DNA of 5,874 bases from Bacillota bacterium (GTDB lineage Bacteria; Bacillota; Clostridia; Acetivibrionales; DSM-1351), in NCBI GenBank assembly GCA_023412635.1, contig JAEYNI010000049.1:1-5874 (forward strand). Reading direction: 5' to 3'. The translations under genes were made by a program, and so were the position numbers. The notes beneath the pieces were generated by a model that worked only from the letters and a program-made list of their open reading frames with translations, ran no database searches and was not told the DNA's origin. Of this stretch, positions 1 through 5,352 are shown one piece after another; within the stretch, counting starts at the first letter, position 1; every line of letters starts with the position of its first letter.

Positions 1-15
1 ATCCGGGTGATTGTG

Positions 16-444
16 TTACAATATGGTATTTAGATCCACGTTTTTCTTTTTTAGTTCAATAAGCATTTTCCTGAATAGCAGCGCTTTTCGTACTTTGTTT
101 AATAAAACATACTTATTCATCTGATTAAGCGGCTTTAATACAAAATCGTAGATATCATACTGAAATATTTTTTCAAACTCATCATTTTCTATTCCTGAGG
201 CGACAATAATTGGTATTTCTTTATAAAAAGGAGTTTTCGAAAATTCCTCAAGAAACCTATAGCCATCCATAACAGGCATTACTAAATCCAGTATAATAAT
301 ATCTACATTCCGACTTTCCACCATATCCAAAGCTTCTTTTCCGTTTAAAGCCGATACAATGTTTACACGTTCTTTATAGAGGTAATTTCTAAGAATTGCG
401 TTATCTAGTACATTATCGTCAGTTACAAGAATAGTACTAATCAT
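16..444 (-). CDS. Stand-alone response regulator receiver protein (CheY-like, no output domain)
   Basis: This encodes a 142-residue protein that is almost entirely a phosphoacceptor receiver domain. Visible hallmarks are the acidic pair D9-D10 after the first beta strand, the phosphoacceptor D53 in ILDLVMPVMDG, the switch residue S83, the aromatic switch F101, and K104-P105. About 35 residues follow the KP motif, enough to finish the last helix plus a short basic tail, so there is no DNA-binding, HD-GYP or GGDEF output domain. Such single-domain regulators act by protein-protein contact or as phosphate relays in the cytoplasm. No histidine kinase is in view, so the partner is unknown. An in-frame ATG at 477 would add 11 residues, but it has no ribosome binding site. 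The ATG at 444 has AAAAGGAG five bases upstream and puts the first beta strand right at the N-terminus. The usual Gly-Ala before the aromatic switch is replaced by Asp-Ile-Tyr. The receiver call is firm; the specific role is unknown. Confidence 0.93.
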   Translation of the reverse strand: MISTILVTDDNVLDNAILRNYLYKERVNIVSALNGKEALDMVESRNVDIIILDLVMPVMDGYRFLEEFSKTPFYKEIPIIVASGIENDEFEKIFQYDIYDFVLKPLNQMNKYVLLNKVRKALLFRKMLIELKKKNVDLNTIL

Positions 445-449
445 AATAA

Positions 450-457
450 CTCCTTTT
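450..457 (-). promoter_or_regulatory. Ribosome binding site fixing the receiver-gene start
   Basis: Read on the minus strand this is AAAAGGAG, followed by a 5-base spacer (TTATT) and the ATG at 444. It favours that start over the upstream in-frame ATG at 477, which has no purine-rich stretch before it. Confidence 0.8.
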
Positions 458-504
458 AATAGTAGATGGTTATTCAAACAATATAGAACCCGATAAGGAT
501 TCTT

Positions 505-510
505 ATTATA
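505..510 (-). promoter_or_regulatory. Possible -10 element for the receiver gene
   Basis: The minus strand reads TATAAT here, which would place a transcript start near 498 and give a leader of roughly 55 bases before the ATG at 444. No recognisable -35 hexamer lies 16-18 bases upstream, and the neighbourhood is AT-rich enough to produce such a hexamer by chance. A short inverted repeat (ATAAG-GATT-CTTAT, 493-506) overlaps it. Tentative. Confidence 0.35.
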
Positions 511-552
511 TTAATTCTATATATATATTATTTCCCCTTTATTAAATATTTT

Positions 553-582
553 AAAAAAAAGATCAAAAAATGTTGAAAAAAA
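553..582. other. Three phased A-tracts (probable intrinsic DNA bend)
   Basis: Runs of 8, 6 and 7 adenines occupy 553-560, 565-570 and 576-582. Their centres are about 11 and 11.5 bases apart, close to one helical turn, so the individual bends should add up. The array lies between the two divergent promoters, roughly 90-120 bases upstream of the predicted rightward start and 45-75 bases upstream of the candidate leftward -10. The runs are seen directly; curvature and any promoter effect are inferred. Confidence 0.6.
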
Positions 583-621
583 TGTTAATAGTTCACAAAG
601 GGTATACATTTTTACTAACAT

Positions 622-654
622 ATATCAGGTTATAAGTTTGCGGCTCATATCAGG
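622..654. repeat. Direct repeat ATATCAGG flanking the sigma-operon -35 element
   Basis: The octamer ATATCAGG occurs at 622-629 and again at 647-654, 25 bases apart start to start. One copy is just upstream of the proposed -35 hexamer (638-643) and the other sits in the spacer between -35 and -10. That placement would suit a repressor or activator binding site, but two 8-mers in a short AT-rich region may be chance. Confidence 0.4.
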
Positions 655-667
655 GCTATGATATAAT
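638..667 (+). promoter_or_regulatory. Extended -10 sigma-A-type promoter of the sigma/anti-sigma/polA/coaE operon
   Basis: A perfect TATAAT at 662-667 is preceded by TG and one base (TATGATATAAT), the classic Gram-positive extended -10. The best -35 is TTGCGG at 638-643, matching only the first three consensus bases, with an 18-base spacer. Extended -10 promoters tolerate a poor -35. The start would fall near 674, leaving a leader of about 84 bases before the sigma gene. No typical ECF autoregulatory motif (AAC near -35 with CGT near -10 at 15-17 base spacing) was seen, so the operon seems to be driven at least basally by the housekeeping sigma factor. Confidence 0.7.
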
Positions 668-673
668 GAAGGC

Positions 674-710
674 TGTAACGCACCTGGGTAATCTGTAGGC
701 ATGCGTTATA
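674..710 (+). promoter_or_regulatory. Leader hairpin at the predicted 5' end of the operon mRNA
   Basis: The arm TGTAACGCA (674-682) pairs with TGCGTTATA (702-710), giving nine consecutive pairs including one G-U. Three more pairs inside (CCT 683-685 with AGG 697-699) are possible across a two-base bulge. The loop is about 11-19 bases. The first paired base coincides with the predicted transcript start, as in mRNA-stabilising 5' stem-loops. There is no T-run after it, so it is not an intrinsic terminator, and it matches no riboswitch class I recognise. Confidence 0.5.
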
Positions 711-757
711 ACAAAAGCTAAAATATTTGGCCTATTATGAAAGAAAGTAGGATCAAA

Positions 758-1354
758 ATGGGATTTGATATCGAAAATAGATTGCTGAATAAAGCGCGGC
801 AAGGTGATGTTCAGGCATTTGAAGAGCTATCCAGTACCTGCTATACTAAAGTTTACAACATCTGTTACAGGATGCTTGGTAATCCTGATGACGCATGGGA
901 GCAGGCACAGGAGACTTTTATCAAAGCATTCAAATACATAAAGGACTTTAAGGGTAATTGTACATTTTCAACCTGGATTTATCGTATTGCAACAAATACA
1001 TGCCTGGATTATATCAGAAAAAATAAAAACAAGAATACAGTTTCAATAGAGCAGGAAACCTATGAAGATATAACATTGAAAGACCGCCTTGTTTCCAGCT
1101 CTCCCGGTCCTGAAAAAATAGCCGAACTAAATGCTCAAAAGGCTGCATTGAAAGAAGCTTTGTCAAAAATGAGTGAAAAAAACAGAATAATAGTAATATT
1201 GCGCGATTTTATGGGACTGAGTTATGAAGAAATTTCAGAGTCTCTTGAGCTTCCCATAGGCACTGTTAAATCGCGGATAAGCAGAGCAAGGACTGAACTT
1301 AAGGAATTGTTGTGCAACAATAAGGAACATTTGTTTACCGATTACGTCAAATAA
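758..1354 (+). CDS. ECF-family RNA polymerase sigma factor (sigma-70 group 4)
   Basis: This is a 198-residue sigma factor with only regions 2 and 4, the hallmark of the extracytoplasmic-function family, and of normal length for it. Region 2 spans about residues 17-90. It includes the core-polymerase-binding helix around DDAWEQAQETF (44-54) and the -10 melting/recognition part around F70-STWIYRIATN-80, ending in a basic stretch. A flexible, acidic linker with a Pro-Gly-Pro turn (116-118) leads to region 4 (about 129-186), whose helix-turn-helix contains LSYEEISESL (154-163) and GTVKSRISRAR (168-178) for the -35 contact. An ATG at 737 would add seven residues but has no ribosome binding site. 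The ATG at 758 has AGGA five bases upstream, so it is preferred, although that site is weak. The next gene, 20 bases on, encodes its probable anti-sigma factor. Region 2.2 reads A-W-E-Q-A-Q rather than the commoner A-E-D-L-V-Q. The regulon is unknown; a SigW-like label would be a guess. Confidence 0.93.
   Translation: MGFDIENRLLNKARQGDVQAFEELSSTCYTKVYNICYRMLGNPDDAWEQAQETFIKAFKYIKDFKGNCTFSTWIYRIATNTCLDYIRKNKNKNTVSIEQETYEDITLKDRLVSSSPGPEKIAELNAQKAALKEALSKMSEKNRIIVILRDFMGLSYEEISESLELPIGTVKSRISRARTELKELLCNNKEHLFTDYVK
1306..1321. repeat. Small inverted repeat in the 3' end of the sigma gene
   Basis: ATTGTTG (1306-1312) and CAACAAT (1315-1321) form a perfect inverted repeat with a two-base centre, flanked on both sides by AAGGA. 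It lies inside the last codons of the sigma gene, about 55 bases before the anti-sigma start. It could be an operator-like site or a minor RNA hairpin, but no function can be assigned. Confidence 0.3.
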
Positions 1355-1360
1355 TATTGA

Positions 1361-1368
1361 AAGGAGGG
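1361..1368 (+). promoter_or_regulatory. Strong ribosome binding site fixing the TTG start of the anti-sigma gene
   Basis: AAGGAGGG at 1361-1368 is followed by six bases (ATTACA) and TTG at 1375. An earlier in-frame TTG at 1357 lies upstream of this site and cannot use it. The combination of a near-perfect site with a weak start codon suggests the anti-sigma is translated at a level set against the sigma factor just upstream. Confidence 0.85.
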
Positions 1369-1374
1369 ATTACA

Positions 1375-2646
1375 TTGAATTTCTGTGATAAGAGCGATTT
1401 ATATATATCATTGTATATTGATGAGCAGTTGGAATTGAAAGAAAAGGAAGAATTTGAAAAACACTTAAAAAAATGTACTCAATGCGCTCGGAAACTCAAA
1501 GAGGAGTCTTATTTTGTACAATTGTGCAAAGAGGATGAGGATATTATTCTCCCCAAAGACTTTTCTGCATCTCTCCATTCCAGGCTTGTGGAAATCAGCC
1601 GGGAAGATAATAATAAAACTAATCCAAACAATAAAATCAAGTCATTTTTCTTGAACAGGAAACTCATGGCCTCCATATCAACGGCTGCGGTTATTGTATT
1701 ATCTCTTTTGGCTTACGGATTGATACCCGAATTTGGTTCGGGTATGGAGAAGGCCTCCTCGGTCAATGAAAGTGCTGTGATACAAGAAGCTGCACCAGAA
1801 GCAAGAGCCGGAACTGGCAGCGGTGAGAGTGCTGTAGTCGCCAACGATAGCAGTGAGGATGTAAACAGTACGTTATCTGGCAGCAGTGCGGATAATACTG
1901 CGGGAGTTTCTGACGGCGGCGGTCAAAAGACAGCCGATTCAAAGGAAAATACTATAGCTGGCATAACAGAATTTAAAGTTGAAAAAGGTAGTGAGCAGGC
2001 AGCTGATAATAGAAAGCTTAAAGTAAAAGCTTATTTGGGTCAGCCAGTTGAGGACTCGGTCAAATATGGTGCAGCAACTCATTCAGACGACTCATCCAAT
2101 AGCCCGGAAAAGGAAAATGAAAATGCGAAGGCTAAGGCTGATGAGGAGATTATAATGGGTTTTGCAATGCCTGATGATAATACAAGTAATGTTCAATATT
2201 TCACCAATTATGTTGAGATGACATTAGCTATAGAATCCGGTGAAGCTGAAATGGAAAGCTTGAAAAAGCTGATGACTGAGTATGGAGCCTCCGAACAGTC
2301 GTCAGGCATGCTGCAGGGGTTTTCGGCAAATTTGAAGGATAATGCCGCCTATGTGGAATACAGTATTTCCCTGGGTGATTATGTTACTTTGCAGAGTGAG
2401 GCCAAATTAAAATATAAGCTGGAATTAAAAGCGAAAACTGATATAATAAAAAAAGATATAACAGAAGAATATAATTGTTTAGAGAATAAATTAAATGAAC
2501 TAGAAAATAAAATAAATGAGGCCATAAATATAGGGGAGGATATAACCACCCTTGAAACGGAAAAATCAAGCTTGATAGGGCAGATCAATTCACTCATTGC
2601 TAGACAGGAAATGATTACGATCAGGATTTTTTTCGTAAAAAAGTGA
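1375..2646 (+). CDS. Membrane-anchored anti-sigma factor: zinc-finger ZAS domain, one TM helix, DUF4349-like outer domain
   Basis: This is a 423-residue, single-pass protein predicted to hold the upstream sigma factor inactive at the membrane. Residues 1-50 carry a zinc-binding anti-sigma (ZAS) motif: H30-x3-C34-x2-C37, with C4 placed 25 residues before H30 as a possible fourth ligand. A basic stretch precedes one hydrophobic helix (about 98-117), giving an inside N-terminus and outside C-terminus. Residues about 119-270 are a low-complexity linker rich in Ser, Ala, Gly, Asp, Glu and Lys. Residues about 273-421 resemble DUF4349: a beta-rich start (YVEMTLAI), then KKDITEEYNCLENKLNELE (359-377) and a long heptad-rich coiled coil, ending in a short beta strand. 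TTG is used as start because AAGGAGGG lies six bases upstream. The gene sits 20 bases after the sigma gene and 15 bases before polA. The anti-sigma role is well supported by position and motif. The DUF4349 match is by eye from the C-terminal half, and the signal sensed is unknown. Confidence 0.85.
   Translation: MNFCDKSDLYISLYIDEQLELKEKEEFEKHLKKCTQCARKLKEESYFVQLCKEDEDIILPKDFSASLHSRLVEISREDNNKTNPNNKIKSFFLNRKLMASISTAAVIVLSLLAYGLIPEFGSGMEKASSVNESAVIQEAAPEARAGTGSGESAVVANDSSEDVNSTLSGSSADNTAGVSDGGGQKTADSKENTIAGITEFKVEKGSEQAADNRKLKVKAYLGQPVEDSVKYGAATHSDDSSNSPEKENENAKAKADEEIIMGFAMPDDNTSNVQYFTNYVEMTLAIESGEAEMESLKKLMTEYGASEQSSGMLQGFSANLKDNAAYVEYSISLGDYVTLQSEAKLKYKLELKAKTDIIKKDITEEYNCLENKLNELENKINEAINIGEDITTLETEKSSLIGQINSLIARQEMITIRIFFVKK
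2439..2447 (+). promoter_or_regulatory. Possible internal extended -10 promoter ahead of polA
   Basis: TGATATAAT, the same nine bases as the extended -10 at 659-667, occurs inside the anti-sigma coding sequence about 215 bases before the polA start. No good -35 hexamer lies 16-18 bases upstream, and the area is AT-rich because it encodes Lys, Asn and Ile residues, so chance is quite possible. If active, it would let polA and coaE be transcribed apart from the sigma/anti-sigma pair. Confidence 0.25.
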
Positions 2647-2661
2647 GGCCGGAGGACATTA

Positions 2662-5352
2662 ATGAACTCGGAAAAGATAATGGTTGTTGATGGTAACAGT
2701 ATTTTAAACAGAGCGTTTTATGGATTAAGTAAAAATACCATGCTTTCTACCTCGGAAGGCATTCAAACAAATGCGGTATTTGGTTTTATTAATATTCTGA
2801 CTAAATTCCTGGCTGAAGAAAATCCGAAGTATTTATGTGTTGCATTCGATATGAAGCAACCTACCTTCAGACACCTTGAATATGATAAATACAAAGCTCA
2901 GAGAAAAGGTATGCCGGAGGAATTGGCAGTACAGGTACCAATTATCAAACAGGTGCTGGATGCTATGAATATAAAGAGGGTTGAGACTCCAGGCTTTGAG
3001 GCTGATGATATACTGGGGTCTATTTCACTTTGTGCCGAACAAAAAGGCATGGAGGTAATTCTTTTGACTGGTGACAGGGATTCACTTCAATTGGCTTCAG
3101 AAACCACCAGAATAAAGCTGCCGGTAACAAGAGGCAATAAGACCGAAACTGATGAATATGATTATCAAAAAGTTGTTGAAAAGTACGGTGTCACACCTCA
3201 AATGCTTATTGATGTAAAGGGCCTGATGGGAGATGCTTCCGATAACATACCGGGCGTTCCCGGGGTTGGTGAAAAAACGGCTCTTGATCTTATTAAAAAG
3301 TTCCATAGCATTGAAGAGTTATACGAAAACATTGACAAGGTGGAGAAAAAAGGTGTCCGCGAAAAGTTGGAAGCAAACAGAGAACTGGCTTTTCTCAGCA
3401 AAAGGCTAGCGACTATTATTAGACAAATGCCTTGTATATCAGATGTTCAAGAATATGTCAGAACTGATTTCGACAAAGAGAAGCTTTATAGTATATTTAA
3501 AAAGCTTGAGTTCAAAACTTTTATTGAAAGATTCGGACTTAGTGATATCCCCATGGTTGAGGCTACCGAAGCCCTTGATATAGAACATGTAAATGTTGAT
3601 ACCGTTGGGGAACTGGAATCCTGCCTGAAAGCCATAGCTGCAAGTAAGAAGATGGCTGTTTACTATCATATGGACCCTGCAACCAACAAATTAGATGATC
3701 TGTGTATCTATGCCTGTGAGGAAGAGTACGCGCCTGCGGTTATGGTATTTAAAGACAACTTTACCGAAAATATTGCTATAAATGTTCTTCGAAGTATACT
3801 TGAATCTGCTGATATAAAAAAGTACGGACATGATTTGAAGAAATTTATTAAGTATTGCAAGGCGCAGGGGATAGATATCAAGGGAATAGAATTTGACACG
3901 ATGATTGCTGCGTATATTCTTGAACCTACAAGAAACAGCTACACAATCTCCGAATTGGTTGAGGACAGTCTGAAAAAGAGTATTGTGCCTGCAGAAATAC
4001 TTTATGACAAGCATGGCAGAAAGCTTCAGAAGGATTTGGATGTGAATCCGTCAACAATCTGTGCAGCTTGTGTTTCAGCCATTTATGAATTGGTTGAAAA
4101 ATATGATCCTATCATTGAAGGAAATGGGCAGCATGAGTTATATTATAATATTGAACTCCCGTTGGTTGAAGTACTGGCCGATATGGAATTATGGGGGTTT
4201 AAAGTCGATATTGAAGGGTTGAAGGCATATTCCAGAGAGTTGGATTCCAGAATAGTCATACTTGAAAACGAAATTTATATGCTGGCAGGCGAGAACTTTA
4301 ATGTAAATTCCCCTAAACAACTTGGAGTAATATTATTTGAAAAGCTTAACCTCCCTGCAATTAAGAAAACAAAAACCGGTTATTCCACTGATGCAGAGGT
4401 GCTGGAACAGTTATCACAAAAACACGAGATAGTTGAAAGAATACTGGAATACAGATCGCTGACAAAGCTAAAGTCAACATATGCCGACGGATTACTGGGA
4501 ATACTTGATCCTGAGACCTGCAAAATTCATTCCAGCTTTAATCAGACGGTTACGGCTACAGGAAGAATAAGCAGTACCGAGCCGAATCTGCAGAATATCC
4601 CTATTAAGCTTGAAATGGGAAGAAAAATCAGAAAAGTATTCATTCCTACCGATGAAAACTTTGTATTGTTGGATGCCGACTACTCACAGATAGAGCTGAG
4701 GGTTTTGGCCCACATAACCGATGATGGTAATATGATTTCGGCGTTTAACAATAACGAGGACATTCATACAACAACAGCATCCAAGGTGTTCGGTATAGAG
4801 CCTGAGGATGTAACCTCACTGATGAGATCAAGAGCCAAGGCTGTAAACTTCGGAATAGTATATGGAATTGGTGATTTCAGCCTTTCAAAGGATATTGGAG
4901 TTACAAGAAAGGAAGCAAAAAAATATATCGACGATTATTTGGCAAAGTACTCAAAGGTCAAGGAGTATATGAGCGATACAGTTTCCAGAGGGAAGGAATT
5001 GGGCTTTGTAACCACGCTCTTTAATAGAAGAAGATATCTTCCCGAACTGAAATCAAGTAACTTCAATGTAAGATCCTTTGGCGAAAGGATAGCTATGAAT
5101 ACTCCAATTCAGGGAAGTGCGGCTGATATAATAAAAATTTCAATGGTCAAGGTATATAATGAGCTTAAGAAAAGAAAGCTCAAATCCAGATTAATTCTTC
5201 AGGTACATGATGAACTAATAGTTGAAACTGAAAAATCCGAGCTAGAAGAGGTCACCGCGCTGCTTAAGAATTGTATGGAGAACGCCGTAAAGCTGAAGGT
5301 GCCAATGACGGTTGATGTAAAGAGTGGTGAAAGCTGGTATGAAACAAAGTAA
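2662..5352 (+). CDS. polA: DNA polymerase I
   Basis: This encodes an 896-residue family A polymerase that fills gaps in repair and replaces RNA primers on Okazaki fragments. The N-terminal 5' nuclease (about 1-290) has its metal-binding acids: D10, D63, E113, D115, D116, D138, D140, D191 and D194. A helix-hairpin-helix stretch GVPGVGEKTA lies at 198-207. The middle domain (about 310-490) keeps the proofreading exonuclease fold (FDTMIAAYIL from 411) but not its catalysis. Tyr/His replaces the D-x-E motif near 334-336, F395 stands where E. coli D424 would be, and V471 roughly where D501 would be. The polymerase domain (about 515-894) is intact: TGRISSTEPNLQNIP (633-647), motif A with D673 and E678, motif B with R722, K726, F730 and Y734, and motif C H849-D850-E851. 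Loss of proofreading is usual for Bacillus, Clostridium and Thermus PolA. The ATG follows GGAGGA by five bases and sits 15 bases after the anti-sigma stop. The last 14 bases overlap coaE. Confidence 0.97.
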   Translation: MNSEKIMVVDGNSILNRAFYGLSKNTMLSTSEGIQTNAVFGFINILTKFLAEENPKYLCVAFDMKQPTFRHLEYDKYKAQRKGMPEELAVQVPIIKQVLDAMNIKRVETPGFEADDILGSISLCAEQKGMEVILLTGDRDSLQLASETTRIKLPVTRGNKTETDEYDYQKVVEKYGVTPQMLIDVKGLMGDASDNIPGVPGVGEKTALDLIKKFHSIEELYENIDKVEKKGVREKLEANRELAFLSKRLATIIRQMPCISDVQEYVRTDFDKEKLYSIFKKLEFKTFIERFGLSDIPMVEATEALDIEHVNVDTVGELESCLKAIAASKKMAVYYHMDPATNKLDDLCIYACEEEYAPAVMVFKDNFTENIAINVLRSILESADIKKYGHDLKKFIKYCKAQGIDIKGIEFDTMIAAYILEPTRNSYTISELVEDSLKKSIVPAEILYDKHGRKLQKDLDVNPSTICAACVSAIYELVEKYDPIIEGNGQHELYYNIELPLVEVLADMELWGFKVDIEGLKAYSRELDSRIVILENEIYMLAGENFNVNSPKQLGVILFEKLNLPAIKKTKTGYSTDAEVLEQLSQKHEIVERILEYRSLTKLKSTYADGLLGILDPETCKIHSSFNQTVTATGRISSTEPNLQNIPIKLEMGRKIRKVFIPTDENFVLLDADYSQIELRVLAHITDDGNMISAFNNNEDIHTTTASKVFGIEPEDVTSLMRSRAKAVNFGIVYGIGDFSLSKDIGVTRKEAKKYIDDYLAKYSKVKEYMSDTVSRGKELGFVTTLFNRRRYLPELKSSNFNVRSFGERIAMNTPIQGSAADIIKISMVKVYNELKKRKLKSRLILQVHDELIVETEKSELEEVTALLKNCMENAVKLKVPMTVDVKSGESWYETK

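Larger units (their letters stand above)
445..757. other. Divergent intergenic control region
   Basis: This stretch of 313 bases separates the leftward receiver gene from the rightward sigma-factor operon. The left two thirds are very AT-rich, with an alternating TA run at about 518-529 and three A-tracts at 553-582. The right third carries the extended -10 promoter, a direct repeat and a leader hairpin, each listed separately. No convincing protein-coding ORF was found. A six-codon reading frame (701-721, MRYNKS) exists, but its only upstream purine stretch is too close to the ATG to be a good ribosome binding site. Confidence 0.8.

Noticed and set aside
445..477. Longer N-terminus for the receiver protein from the ATG at 477
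   Set aside because: There is no ribosome binding site before it, and the extra 11 residues would precede the first beta strand; the ATG at 444 has an excellent site.
571..577. Spo0A box (TGTTGAA compared with TGNCGAA)
   Set aside because: It misses the central C and lies in a run of A-tracts where such matches arise easily.
674..707. ECF-type autoregulatory promoter (TGTAAC at 674-679 with CGTT at 704-707)
   Set aside because: The spacer is 24 bases, far longer than the 15-17 expected, and the two motifs are better explained as parts of the arms of the leader hairpin.
701..721. Six-codon leader peptide MRYNKS
   Set aside because: The only upstream purine-rich bases (GTAGG, 695-699) are one base from the ATG, no run of regulatory codons is present, and no attenuator follows.
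737..757. Sigma factor starting at the ATG at 737
   Set aside because: The bases upstream (TTTGGCCTATT) hold no ribosome binding site, whereas the ATG at 758 has AGGA at a suitable distance. The evidence is modest, so the longer form stays possible.
3691..4014. Minus-strand 107-residue reading frame inside polA
   Set aside because: It is an antisense shadow of the degenerate exonuclease domain, with no ribosome binding site or family features noticed.
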